Part shown: piece after piece, positions 47,514 through 55,873 of the stretch
Layout: every line of letters starts with the position of its first letter
Numbering within the stretch: the first letter of the stretch is position 1
DNA from: Fictibacillus sp. FJAT-27399
GTDB taxonomy: Bacteria > Bacillota > Bacilli > Bacillales > Fictibacillaceae
NCBI RefSeq assembly: GCF_001510655.1
Contig: NZ_LMVC01000001.1
Span: 764,576 to 828,575 of the forward strand
Direction: 5' to 3'
DNA: 64,000 nucleotides
Program-made: the position numbers and the translations under genes
The notes under the pieces: generated by a model
Seen by the model: the letters and a program-made list of their open reading frames with translations, nothing else
What the model was told of the DNA's origin: nothing
Database searches by the model: none

Positions 47514-48995
47514 ATGGGAAAAACAACAAGATTTATGGAATATGCGAGAGAAGAAGCCAAAGAACGGAATCCTCTCACACGCTTAAAAGACTGGAATGAA
47601 CATACAGAACTGATGAGTGATGATACCCTTCACCGCCAGAGTGCGAGGTGTATGGATTGTGCAACACCATTTTGCCATATTGGCATGGAGATTAGCGGGA
47701 TGACCTCTGGTTGTCCCATCCATAACCTCATTCCTGAATGGAACGACCTGGTCTACCGCGGCAGATGGAGAGAAGCGCTTGACCGGTTAATTAAGACGAA
47801 CAACTTTCCGGAATTTACCGGTCGCGTCTGTCCAGCGCCATGTGAAGGTTCATGTACAGTTGAAATCTCTTCACCTGCAGTAACCATTAAGAACATTGAG
47901 CAGGCCATCATTGATAAAGGTTTCGAAAACGGCTGGATCCAACCCCGGATCCCCGACAGACGAACCGGCAAAAAGATTGCTGTTGTGGGCTCCGGTCCAG
48001 CCGGTTTGGCTGCCGCAGATCAGCTCAACCAAGCCGGACATTCCGTCACAATCTATGAAAGAGCAGAACGTGCCGGAGGATTGCTTACCTATGGTATTCC
48101 AAATATGAAGCTTGAAAAAGATATCGTAGAACGCCGAATTCAGTTACTCTCTCAAGAAGGAATTAACTTTGTGCTGAATACGGAGATTGGAAAAGACATC
48201 ACTTCCGAAGAACTTAAAGATCAGTACGATGCGGTCATACTTTGTGTCGGTGCCCAGAAGCAAAGAGACCTGGAACTCGAAGGCCGCGAAGCGAAAGGTG
48301 TTCACTTCGCTATGGACTATCTTACAAAATCCACACAGCATCTTCTGGATCAGCATCCATCTGATGAAGCATTCATCGATGCTAAAGACAAAGATGTTAT
48401 CGTAATTGGAGGTGGCGACACAGGTGCAGACTGTGTTGCAACAGCTCTCCGTCAAGAGTGCAGAAGCATCGTTCAGTTCGGTAAGTATCCTAAACTTCCA
48501 GAAGCCAGGACACCTGATAATATGTGGCCTGAACTGCCTAATATTTTTACGATGGATTATGCCTATGAAGAAGCACAGGCGAAATTCGGTGAAGATCCGC
48601 GGCAATATACGGTACAGACGAAAAACATCGTTGCAGATGGAGATGGAAACTTAAAAGAACTTCATACGGTTCAAATGCAATATACAACGAACGAGCAGGG
48701 ACAGCCCGAACTAAAAGAAGTTCCCGGCACAGAAAAAGTATGGCCCGCTCAGCTCGTATTTATCGCGATTGGTTTTGAGGGCCCTGAACAGCCGCTGCTT
48801 CAGCAATTCGGTGTGAAAACAGAGAATCAAAAGATTTCCGCCGTACATGGTGATTATCGCACAAACGTAGAAGGGGTGTTTGCCGCGGGGGATGCAAGAC
48901 GCGGACAGAGCTTAATCGTATGGGCGATCCAGGAAGGCAGAGAAGCCGCACGCGAAGTAGATAAGTATTTGATGGGCAGCACAGTATTGGTGTAA
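47514..48995 (+). CDS. gltB: Glutamate synthase small subunit
   Basis: A 493-aa NADPH-oxidising subunit of GOGAT. The N-terminal region has the Cys sets CMDCATPFCH, GCPIHN and CPAPCEGSC for two [4Fe-4S] clusters. The FAD motif AVVGSGPAGLAAADQL and the NADPH motif VIVIGGGDTGADC follow, with AAGDARRGQSLIVWAIQEGR at the C-terminus. It passes electrons from NADPH to GltA. AAAGGGGAG lies upstream of the ATG. It is second in the gltAB operon. Confidence 0.97.
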   Translation: MGKTTRFMEYAREEAKERNPLTRLKDWNEHTELMSDDTLHRQSARCMDCATPFCHIGMEISGMTSGCPIHNLIPEWNDLVYRGRWREALDRLIKTNNFPEFTGRVCPAPCEGSCTVEISSPAVTIKNIEQAIIDKGFENGWIQPRIPDRRTGKKIAVVGSGPAGLAAADQLNQAGHSVTIYERAERAGGLLTYGIPNMKLEKDIVERRIQLLSQEGINFVLNTEIGKDITSEELKDQYDAVILCVGAQKQRDLELEGREAKGVHFAMDYLTKSTQHLLDQHPSDEAFIDAKDKDVIVIGGGDTGADCVATALRQECRSIVQFGKYPKLPEARTPDNMWPELPNIFTMDYAYEEAQAKFGEDPRQYTVQTKNIVADGDGNLKELHTVQMQYTTNEQGQPELKEVPGTEKVWPAQLVFIAIGFEGPEQPLLQQFGVKTENQKISAVHGDYRTNVEGVFAAGDARRGQSLIVWAIQEGREAAREVDKYLMGSTVLV

Positions 48996-49012
48996 TGAAT
49001 ATCGTTTAGAAT

Positions 49013-49042
49013 ACCGTCTTCCTTTTAAGGCAGGCGGTTTTT
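49013..49042 (+). terminator. gltAB terminator
   Basis: ACCGTCTTCC (49013-49022) pairs imperfectly with GGCAGGCGGT (49029-49038), then T5. Confidence 0.7.
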
Positions 49043-49086
49043 CCTGTGGATAAGAATCTATTTTTCTAGTAAAACATTTTAACCAG

Positions 49087-49129
49087 CAAAAAATACCCTG
49101 TTCACCTTTTCCTCGGTAATCAGGGTATT
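49087..49129 (-). terminator. yhfH terminator
   Basis: On the minus strand AATACCCTG (complement of 49121-49129) pairs with CAGGGTATT (complement of 49092-49100) and is followed by T-rich sequence. The loop is 20 nt. Confidence 0.65.
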
Positions 49130-49161
49130 ATCCGTAACGCACATTCATCATTTCCAATCAC

Positions 49162-49290
49162 CTATGCTTCATGTAGTCCCATGCATCTTTCACATTCATA
49201 AACGTATGATTCATGCTGTTCTTCAATCGTTTTTCCGCATTCCCGGCATTGCTTCTTAGGTAAATTACGATAAAATTCCAACGTCAACAT
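49162..49290 (-). CDS. yhfH: YhfH-family zinc-ribbon-like small protein
   Basis: A 42-aa protein beginning MLTLEFYRNLPKKQCRECGK. Two CxxC pairs (CREC, CERC) separated by ~15 residues suggest a single zinc-ribbon. EFYRNLP and EEQHE are the recognisable YhfH family features. Function unknown. GGAGGT lies 8 nt upstream of the ATG and a minus-strand terminator follows. A 10-bp inverted repeat sits in its promoter region, so it is probably regulated. Confidence 0.85.
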   Translation of the reverse strand: MLTLEFYRNLPKKQCRECGKTIEEQHESYVYECERCMGLHEA

Positions 49291-49329
49291 TCAGCATTAC
49301 CTCCTGTTTTTGAATTAAATTCATTGTAT

Positions 49330-49362
49330 TATAACAGATACAAATAGTCAACATCTGTTATA
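49330..49362 (-). promoter_or_regulatory. Perfect 10-bp inverted repeat upstream of yhfH
   Basis: TATAACAGAT (49330-49339) and ATCTGTTATA (49353-49362) flank a 13-bp spacer. TATAAT-like and TTGACT-like hexamers for the minus strand lie within it. The centre-to-centre distance of 23 bp suits a dimeric or paired-dimer repressor. The regulator is unknown. Confidence 0.6.
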
Positions 49363-49506
49363 GAATTATTTTGAAACACTACTAAACTCCTAGATATTCC
49401 ATATAAGCTTATTTGTAAGTTCTGTTTTACCCTTACGTCAGTAAATGCTAAAATATAAAACGAAAAGGGAAAGTATACCGAGAATTATTGATAAAGGAGA
49501 AGGATT

Positions 49507-50442
49507 ATGGAAAAAGTATTGATTTTTGGACACAAGAACCCGGACACCGATACCATCTGCTCAGCTATCGTGTATGCTGATCTTAAAACGAAACTGGGAT
49601 TTAATGCAGAACCTGTGCGTTTAGGAGAAATTAATGGTGAAACACAATATGCCCTTGAGCAATTTAAGGCGGAAATGCCTCGTCTGGTGGAAACTGTAGC
49701 AAACGAAACGAATCAAGTTATTCTCGTTGACCACAATGAGCGCCAGCAAAGTGCATCTGATATCGAAAAAGTCCGCGTGCTTGAAGTCATTGACCACCAC
49801 CGCATCGCAAACTTTGAAACAAGTGATCCACTTTATTACCGCGCTGAACCTGTAGGATGTACCGCAACCATTTTAAACAAAATGTACAAAGAGCATGGGG
49901 TTGCTGTTGAAAAAGACATCGCAGGCCTAATGCTGTCCGCTATCATTTCTGATTCCCTTCTTTTTAAATCTCCAACCTGCACAGAGCAAGATATCGCTGC
50001 TGCACAGGAACTTGCGGAAATCGCGGGTGTAGATGCAGAAAGTTATGGTTTGGAAATGCTGAAAGCGGGAGCAGACTTAAGCGACAAATCTGTAAGCCAG
50101 CTCATCACTTTAGATGCCAAGGAATTTCAGATGGGCAGCAGCAAAGTAGAAATTGCACAAGTAAATACGGTTGATACAGCTGAGGTATTTGAGCGCAAGG
50201 CAGAAATCGAGGAAGCCATCAGCCAAGTTGTCCAAGATAAAGGACTCGATCTTTTCTTGTTCGTTGTGACTGATATTTTAACAAACGACTCAACAGGGCT
50301 TGCAATCGGAAGCAAAGCTGCAGCCGTAGAACAAGCTTATAATGTGAACCTTGAATATAATACAGCTGTTCTTAAAGGTGTAGTATCCAGAAAGAAACAA
50401 ATCGTTCCAGTTTTAACAGATGCCTTCAGCCGTATCCAATAA
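49507..50442 (+). CDS. ppaC: Manganese-dependent inorganic pyrophosphatase
   Basis: A 311-aa family II pyrophosphatase (DHH superfamily), which hydrolyses pyrophosphate to phosphate in the cytosol. Metal ligands are visible in [14 protein letters not shown] (His 9, Asp 13, Asp 15), LVDHNE and [11 protein letters not shown]. The C-terminal DHHA2 domain has [10 protein letters not shown] and the substrate-binding [19 protein letters not shown] precedes the ATG. Monocistronic, with a terminator. Confidence 0.97.
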   Translation: MEKVLIFGHKNPDTDTICSAIVYADLKTKLGFNAEPVRLGEINGETQYALEQFKAEMPRLVETVANETNQVILVDHNERQQSASDIEKVRVLEVIDHHRIANFETSDPLYYRAEPVGCTATILNKMYKEHGVAVEKDIAGLMLSAIISDSLLFKSPTCTEQDIAAAQELAEIAGVDAESYGLEMLKAGADLSDKSVSQLITLDAKEFQMGSSKVEIAQVNTVDTAEVFERKAEIEEAISQVVQDKGLDLFLFVVTDILTNDSTGLAIGSKAAAVEQAYNVNLEYNTAVLKGVVSRKKQIVPVLTDAFSRIQ

Positions 50443-50454
50443 ATATGATAAGAG

Positions 50455-50487
50455 ACAGCGTTACACATAGGTGTAATGCTGTTTTTT
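50455..50487 (+). terminator. ppaC terminator
   Basis: ACAGCGTTACAC (50455-50466) pairs with GTGTAATGCTGT (50471-50482), one wobble, then T5. Confidence 0.88.
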
Positions 50488-50571
50488 GTCTAGTCAATAA
50501 AGGGATTGCATTGCAAATTGGCGAAAGGATTAAAGGACAAAATTTATGGCCCAAGAGGCGGGAGGTTTATC

Positions 50572-51267
50572 ATGGCAGTTAAAAACTACGGCTTGCTGAA
50601 GGGAACGGTCATAGAGTCTCGAATGGAAAGGGATTTAGATACTCCTCATTATCAGATTCATTCAGTGGACGAAAACAGTGTACATTATCGTATAGCGGTT
50701 AACGTTATGTCCAGCTCAGAAAACTCCGAGGTTCTTTATCTGGTTAATGAAAATTTCAATTCATCCCTTACTGAAAAATTAACACAGCTTCCTGAAACCT
50801 ATTTGCAGCTGGGGAATGAAAACAGGGAACTTGCTATTGATTACATCAGGGACGGGCTCTTTGATCCATCTTTAATGAAACCCCTGCCAAGCGACGCAAC
50901 AGGACCAGACAACGATTTAAACGATATACTTGATCATTACATTCAGAAAGCCATTTCTGAAAAAGCATTCATCTATGTATATGGGTCCAAATTCGGACCT
51001 GAATCACAGCCGGATAAAGTATTTGGTTTTCAGCCAACAAACGGGATGCACAACATACACATGAACCAGGGGAATGAAGACAAGCAGAATGAAAGAGATT
51101 GGGCAGGTGATAACGGAACTTGGCACGATGGGGCGTTATTCCTGCAATTCGAGAATCAATGGACGGCCATTTTTCTTGCCTTCTTATCCCAATCATGGTG
51201 TACAGATGAACGAGGCTACCCAACCAAGATGTGCCAACACGATGATAAAATCAGTAATCAAATATAA
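50572..51267 (+). CDS. yukJ: DUF2278 protein (YukJ family)
   Basis: A 231-aa soluble protein starting MAVKNYGLLKGTVIESRMER. DUF2278 features are YQIHSVDENSVHYRIAVNV, a middle YVYGSKFGPE strand, GMHNIHMNQGN and NGTWHDGALFLQF near the end, with a Cys-containing tail. The function is unknown. The His-rich motifs could bind metal. ATG 50572 follows GGGAGG. The in-frame ATG at 50506 adds 22 residues with no ribosome site. Shares a bidirectional terminator with the next gene. Confidence 0.85.
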   Translation: MAVKNYGLLKGTVIESRMERDLDTPHYQIHSVDENSVHYRIAVNVMSSSENSEVLYLVNENFNSSLTEKLTQLPETYLQLGNENRELAIDYIRDGLFDPSLMKPLPSDATGPDNDLNDILDHYIQKAISEKAFIYVYGSKFGPESQPDKVFGFQPTNGMHNIHMNQGNEDKQNERDWAGDNGTWHDGALFLQFENQWTAIFLAFLSQSWCTDERGYPTKMCQHDDKISNQI

Positions 51268-51268
51268 C

Positions 51269-51303
51269 AAAGAGAACAGCCGATTTTATAGGCTGTTCTC
51301 TTT
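51269..51303. terminator. Bidirectional terminator
   Basis: Perfect 13-bp stem AAAGAGAACAGCC (51269-51281) with its complement (51291-51303) between converging genes. Confidence 0.92.
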
Positions 51304-51308
51304 TATTT

Positions 51309-52001
51309 TTACTTTTTGATGAACTCCTGGGCCCAGAAATCCTCATTATCCGTATATCCAATACCAATATGAGTATAGTCGGGATTAAGGATATTCTTGC
51401 GGTGTCCTTCACTGTTCATCCAGTCATTGACCACTTGTTCTGGAGACTGCTGCCCGACAGCAATATTTTCTCCGGCAGAACTGTACGGGATATCCATTTT
51501 ATCCATCTGTTCAAAAGGGGATCCATATGTTGGACTGTTATGTGAGAAGTAATTATTCTTCTCCATATCGTTTGCTTTTACTTGCGCAACGTTGGTTAAT
51601 GAAGGATCCCATTTTAAATCGGAAAGCCCATACTTTCTTCTCTCCTGATTCGTTAGCTCTACGACCCGCTGAATCATCTCCTGGCTATAGCCCTGATTTC
51701 CTGAAGGAGGAGCTGCCGGAGGAACTGTTCCATTAATTTCCGGGTTGGTTTCCATGCTCATATCTGGATTGTTGTAGGAAATGTTTTCTCTTTGGACCAT
51801 TTCTTTCTTTCGTCCAGCTTTCGACTGGTAGGGTATCTTTTCTTTCGTTAAATATCCATTTCCTGTTTTCATCATATTTTTATTAGCCATTCTTTTATGC
51901 TGCTGATCCTGGCCCAGTTCATTCTTCTTCATGTTATTGCATCCGCTGCTGAAAACAAGAATACATAAGAAGGCCATCGGTATTGAAATTGCTTTTCTCA
52001 C
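51309..52001 (-). CDS. CAP/SCP-domain lipoprotein
   Basis: A 230-aa lipoprotein with lipobox FSSGC (Cys ~21), a ~90-residue low-complexity polar region with Pro-rich end, and a C-terminal CAP domain (~115-229): LTNQERRKYGLSDLKWDPSL, NNYFSHNSPTYGSPF, SAGENIAVGQQSPEQVVNDW and SEGHRKNILNPDYTHIGIGY. It belongs with YkwD- and SafA-associated bacterial CAP proteins, whose function is unclear. His and Glu of the CAP cavity (HN, EN, EGHR) are present. Cell-surface location is inferred from the lipobox. Confidence 0.87.
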   Translation of the reverse strand: MRKAISIPMAFLCILVFSSGCNNMKKNELGQDQQHKRMANKNMMKTGNGYLTKEKIPYQSKAGRKKEMVQRENISYNNPDMSMETNPEINGTVPPAAPPSGNQGYSQEMIQRVVELTNQERRKYGLSDLKWDPSLTNVAQVKANDMEKNNYFSHNSPTYGSPFEQMDKMDIPYSSAGENIAVGQQSPEQVVNDWMNSEGHRKNILNPDYTHIGIGYTDNEDFWAQEFIKK

Positions 52002-52175
52002 AGAGACTGCTCCTTTACACCTTATTAGCTCTTAACTAAAAACGTTTTTAGTATTTCACGAAATAAGAAAGGCATACTAAACCATGTAAATTTAACTCCG
52101 GGCACTTTTAATGCATAAATTACTTTTTAAAAGTATGATGGGTAGGAAAGAAGAAACAAGAAAAGGAGTGCGCTC

Positions 52176-53312
52176 ATGAACAACACATACCAAAAATTAT
52201 TAGAGCCTTATACTTTTGCAGAGGGATTTTCAGTGAAAAACCGTATCGTTATGGCTCCAATGACCAATTTTTCTTCCAATCCAGACGGAACAGTGACTGA
52301 TGAGGAAGTTAACTATTATGTTCGCCGTTCAAAGGGAGCAGGCTTGGTGATTACAGCCTGCGCATATGTTACACCAAGCGGCAAGGGATTTCATGGTGAG
52401 TTCGGAAGCCATAGTGATGATATGATTCCAAGTTTAAGAAAGCTTGCTTCCAGCATAAAAAAACAGGGAGCAAAGGCCATTCTTCAAGTTTTCCATGGCG
52501 GGCGAATGTGTCCTCCTTCGCTGGTACCCAATGGAGATGTGGTAAGTGCCAGTGCTGTTCCTCCAGAACAGAAAACACCTACTGGTGAACAGCCAGTACC
52601 ACGTGAATTGACCCATTCAGAGATCGAAGAAATCATCTCTGACTTTGGCGAATCTGCACGCAGAGCGATTGAGGCGGGCTTTGACGGAATCGAAATTCAT
52701 GGAGCAAACGGATATTTAATTCAACAGTTCTTTTCTCCGCATTCAAACCAGCGTGATGACCAATGGGGAGGAAGTTTGGAAAAACGTATGGCGTTTCCGC
52801 TGGCAGTTATTGATGCAGTAACAGCCGCTGTCCAGACACATGCCAAAGAGCCTTTCCTGGTGGGTTACAGACTTTCACCTGAAGAACCTGAAACCCCTGG
52901 AATTACGATGGATGAAACGTTAGGATTAATGGATGAACTTGTGAAAAAGAAACTGGACTATCTTCATGTATCACTTATGGATTTCTGGTCTGTTCCAAGA
53001 AGAGGTGTAGACGATAATCGCTCTCGAATGGAGATCATCCAGGAAAGAGTCGGAGATCAGGTTCCCGTGATTGGGGTGGGTTCCATTTATACAGCAGAGG
53101 ATGCGTTAAAAGCCTTGAATACCGGAGTCCCCTTTATTGCTTTAGGCAGAGAATTAATCATTGATCCTGATTGGGTCCAAAAGATCGAAGAGGGAAGAGC
53201 CTCTGAGATTGAAACGAAATTAAGAAAAGACGCACAAGAAGAGCTCGTCGTTCCTGAACCACTCTGGCAGGCCATCATGAATACACCAGGATGGTTTCCA
53301 ATAGAAAATTAA
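52176..53312 (+). CDS. NADH:flavin oxidoreductase (old yellow enzyme family)
   Basis: A 378-aa FMN enzyme of the OYE superfamily, similar in length and motifs to B. subtilis YqiG. The barrel has KNRIVMAPMTNF, LQVFHGGRMC, AGFDGIEIHGANGYLIQQFF with SPHSNQRDDQWGGSLEKR, and the phosphate-binding VPVIGVGSIYTAEDAL. OYE enzymes reduce activated alkenes with NAD(P)H. The natural substrate is unknown. AAGGAG precedes the ATG. It converges on an MDR reductase gene with a repeat and a terminator between. Confidence 0.9.
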   Translation: MNNTYQKLLEPYTFAEGFSVKNRIVMAPMTNFSSNPDGTVTDEEVNYYVRRSKGAGLVITACAYVTPSGKGFHGEFGSHSDDMIPSLRKLASSIKKQGAKAILQVFHGGRMCPPSLVPNGDVVSASAVPPEQKTPTGEQPVPRELTHSEIEEIISDFGESARRAIEAGFDGIEIHGANGYLIQQFFSPHSNQRDDQWGGSLEKRMAFPLAVIDAVTAAVQTHAKEPFLVGYRLSPEEPETPGITMDETLGLMDELVKKKLDYLHVSLMDFWSVPRRGVDDNRSRMEIIQERVGDQVPVIGVGSIYTAEDALKALNTGVPFIALGRELIIDPDWVQKIEEGRASEIETKLRKDAQEELVVPEPLWQAIMNTPGWFPIEN

Positions 53313-53320
53313 AATAAAAG

Positions 53321-53543
53321 TTCTGTTAGTCCATGTTGTTGATTTTTGGTGGGGTGTGATTGAACCGCCTACTGAAAAGCAGAAGGGAATAAGCAAGTTT
53401 TTTCCTTTCTGCTTTTCGGGCGCTTCATTTTTTTCACAAATCAGTTCTTATTGGAGAAAAAGACTTGAGGGCCTCTTTTAAGCATCTTTATGCGATGTCC
53501 AATATGATTGAAAATCAACAATTTGCTTTAAGAATGGCAAAAT
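53321..53543. repeat. Repeat family B, copy 2 (~220 bp, inverted ends)
   Basis: TTGTTGATTTT (53336-53346) near the left and AAAATCAACAA (53512-53522) near the right are exact inverted repeats. An internal hairpin pairs GAAAAGCAGAAGG with CCTTTCTGCTTTTC (about 53374-53419). The right half, centred on GACTTGAGGGCCTCTTTTAA, is nearly identical to copy 1 (34930-35100). It occupies the gap after the OYE gene. Confidence 0.75.
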
Positions 53544-53582
53544 AAAAAGAAGCCCCGGATTGATTTCCGGGGCTTCTTTTTT
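53544..53582. terminator. Bidirectional terminator
   Basis: 15-bp stem AAAAAGAAGCCCCGG (53544-53558) with its complement (53567-53581), A- and T-runs on the two sides. Confidence 0.92.
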
Positions 53583-54585
53583 AATCGGACTGGCTGTTGA
53601 TCCTAAATCCTATTTTTCCAAATTGTTCAGCTTTATTCAAACGCTCAAAAGCATGCTCAAATTGATTTAAATCAAACATTTTATCAACAATCGGCCTGAT
53701 TTTATGTTTGTTAATAAATTGAATCATTTCATTGAATTCTTCACTGCTACCCATCGTAGTTCCGAAGAAGCTATATTGTCCATAGAAGAATTTCCTTAAA
53801 TCAAGCTGAATCTGGTCACCGGCTGATGCACCAAATGTTACGATTGTGCCTCCTGTACGCAACTGATCCAATGATTTGTTAAAAGTTGCTGCACCCACAC
53901 TTTCAATCACAAGATCCATCTTTTGGTTATCAAGCTGCCGGTTCCAATCCTCATTGCTGTTTATCGCCTGAACGGCACCTAATTTGCGTGCTCTTTGGCC
54001 TTTTTCTTCAGAACGGGAAGTCACATATACTTCGGCATTAACTGCTTTTGCAAATTGCAGCAGGAAGGTAGCCACACCGCTGCCTATCCCGGGTATAAGA
54101 ACCTTTTGATGTTCTTTCAGTCTGCCTCTGGTAAAAAGAGCTCTGTATGCCGTCAACGCGGCTAATGATAAGACTCCCGCTTCTTCCCACGTTAAATGTG
54201 CTGGTTTAGGCACGGCATTTTCAGCCGGAACAGTCACCTTTTCTGCAAAGGTTCCGTGAAAGGGGAGTCCTAGTATTTCAAAACCTTCCGGCGGTGCATC
54301 ACTTTTTTCCTTCCAGCCGAGCCCCGGGTTAATAATAACCTTATCTCCGACAATCACGTTGTTTACGCCATCTCCAACAGCTTCAACAATTCCTGCTCCG
54401 TCTGATCCTATGATTAAAGGGGGATCCGATGGCTGGTGTCTTTCCATCACAAACAAATCACGGTGATTTAAGCCTGCGGTTACTAATTTAATTCTTACTT
54501 CTCCAGGTTTTGGGCCTTTTTCCTCAAATTCAGTAAAGACGAGTCCTGATAAACCTTTTTGATTTTTATGAACAAGTGCTTTCAT
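53581..54585 (-). CDS. MDR-superfamily NAD(P)H reductase (YogA-like)
   Basis: A 334-aa medium-chain dehydrogenase/reductase. GroES-like N-terminal part has GLNHRDLFVMERHQPSDPPL and GSDGAGIVEAVGDGV, the nucleotide-binding part has LIPGIGSGVATFLLQFAKAV, and the C-terminus ends FGKIGFRIN. Zinc-binding Cys/His sets are absent, pointing to a quinone-oxidoreductase-type enzyme, close to B. subtilis YogA. Substrate unknown. ATG at 54585 is used because GGGAGG lies upstream on the minus strand. A longer reading of six residues starts inside that region. Confidence 0.87.
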   Translation of the reverse strand: MKALVHKNQKGLSGLVFTEFEEKGPKPGEVRIKLVTAGLNHRDLFVMERHQPSDPPLIIGSDGAGIVEAVGDGVNNVIVGDKVIINPGLGWKEKSDAPPEGFEILGLPFHGTFAEKVTVPAENAVPKPAHLTWEEAGVLSLAALTAYRALFTRGRLKEHQKVLIPGIGSGVATFLLQFAKAVNAEVYVTSRSEEKGQRARKLGAVQAINSNEDWNRQLDNQKMDLVIESVGAATFNKSLDQLRTGGTIVTFGASAGDQIQLDLRKFFYGQYSFFGTTMGSSEEFNEMIQFINKHKIRPIVDKMFDLNQFEHAFERLNKAEQFGKIGFRINSQSD

Positions 54586-54725
54586 GATAGCCTCCCATTC
54601 CACTAAATTTAGTTACAACAAGTGTATCAAAGGAAATCTTCATTGTCTTTTACCTCGTATTGATTTCATAGGGTAAATGAAAACTTTACACCGTAATACT
54701 ACAAAAAAGGGAGATGAGATTTTCA

Positions 54726-54897
54726 ATGTATCACCAAAAATTTTTGATAATTCATAACCATCAGCCTGTCTCTGCAATCATACGTTTTGCTACAATGCAG
54801 GCGTACTTCAGTTAAATTGGTAAAAAATTATCTTGAAGATGAAGGATCTCAAAATTATGCCGTATTGATGGAATGGAAAAATCCGTTTATAACTTGA
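54726..54897 (+). pseudogene. Possible frameshifted small gene
   Basis: GGGAGATGAG precedes ATG 54726, which reads MYHQKFLIIHNHQPVSAIIR and stops after 29 codons. Another frame continues with SVKLVKNYLEDEGSQNYAVL, then MEWKNPFIT and a TGA at 54895-54897. Both halves look protein-like, and one extra base near 54805-54812 would account for the break. No family recognised. It lies in the 54586-54972 gap, which otherwise holds only the catE promoter. Confidence 0.35.
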
Positions 54898-54913
54898 TAT
54901 TTTCTTCTAAATA

Positions 54914-54950
54914 TATAATAATAGTAACAAACTTACTTTTTGTATGTTAC
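54914..54950 (+). promoter_or_regulatory. catE promoter region with dyad operator
   Basis: TATAAT (54914-54919) is a likely -10 box. TTGATA (54894-54899) is a possible -35 though the spacer is short. Downstream, GTAACA (54924-54929) and TGTTAC (54945-54950) form a perfect inverted repeat, with an inner dyad ACTTAC-TTTTT-GTATGT (54931-54947). The arrangement resembles operators of MarR/DUF24-type redox or quinone-sensing repressors such as YodB and CatR, which control catE in B. subtilis. The regulator is inferred. Confidence 0.5.
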
Positions 54951-54972
54951 AAAACATAAAGGAGCATATAAG

Positions 54973-55827
54973 ATGAACTTTCACACACGTCCGCACACTT
55001 TTGTAGAACACGTTCAATTAATCGTGGAGGATTTGAATCGATCCCTATCTTTTTATCAAGATATATTAGGTTTTTCTGTTCTTAAAGAAGAAAGGGGAAT
55101 CGTTTTCTTAACACTGGATGGCCACAACTCTATCTTATCTGTCGTGCAGCCTGAAAATGCGAAACCAAAACAGCCCCGAACAACAGGATTGTATCACTTT
55201 GCACTGCTTCTCCCAAACCGTAAAGAATTAGCCAAAGTGCTGCATCACTTTATTAATATTGGTTATCCACTTCAGGGCGCATCGGACCATCTTGTGAGCG
55301 AAGCTTTATATTTGGCTGATCCGGATGGCAACGGAATTGAAATATACGTAGACCGTGATTCAAATGAATGGAAATGGGAAAATGGACAAGTGGAGATGAC
55401 TACGGAGCCTCTTGATGCAAAAGGGCTGTTAGCTGAGAGTGACGGCTCCACCTATGAAGGGCTGCCAAAAGAAACCATAATGGGCCATCTGCATCTGCAT
55501 GTATCTGATTTACAAGAAGCAGAATCATTTTATTGTAAAGGGTTAGGTTTCGAAGTTGTTCTTCGTTATAGCAACCATGCATTATTTATCTCAACCGGCG
55601 GTTATCATCACCATCTCGGTTTAAACATCTGGAACGGCCAAGGTGCACCTGCTCCCGATGAACACCGCGCAGGATTGAAACAGTTTACTGTGGTTTATCC
55701 GTCAGCTGAAGCAAGAGATGAAGCCGCAGACCGGCTTGGAAAATTAGGTTATCATGTCCAGCAACTTGATCAATTTCTTTTTGTAAAAGATCCTTCAGGT
55801 ACTCTGATGGAATTAGCGATAGATTAA
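54973..55827 (+). CDS. catE: Catechol-2,3-dioxygenase, VOC family
   Basis: A 284-aa extradiol dioxygenase with two vicinal-oxygen-chelate modules (residues ~8-125 and ~168-284), the same length as B. subtilis CatE (285). Metal-ligand positions are seen in GHLHLHVSDLQEAESFY, GYHHHLGLNIWNGQG and the terminal GTLMELAID Glu. B. subtilis CatE opens catechol rings and protects against quinones. It is induced by catechol. Here the usual partner catD is not adjacent. ATG 54973 follows GGAG at 9 nt. Confidence 0.88.
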   Translation: MNFHTRPHTFVEHVQLIVEDLNRSLSFYQDILGFSVLKEERGIVFLTLDGHNSILSVVQPENAKPKQPRTTGLYHFALLLPNRKELAKVLHHFINIGYPLQGASDHLVSEALYLADPDGNGIEIYVDRDSNEWKWENGQVEMTTEPLDAKGLLAESDGSTYEGLPKETIMGHLHLHVSDLQEAESFYCKGLGFEVVLRYSNHALFISTGGYHHHLGLNIWNGQGAPAPDEHRAGLKQFTVVYPSAEARDEAADRLGKLGYHVQQLDQFLFVKDPSGTLMELAID

Positions 55828-55840
55828 CATAAAGTAAATC

Positions 55841-55873
55841 AACCCATCGTCTTTTTGCAGACGGTGGGTTTCT
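55841..55873. terminator. Terminator between catE and the YitT-like gene
   Basis: AACCCATCGTCT (55841-55852) pairs with AGACGGTGGGTT (55859-55870), one wobble, followed by T-rich sequence. Confidence 0.85.
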
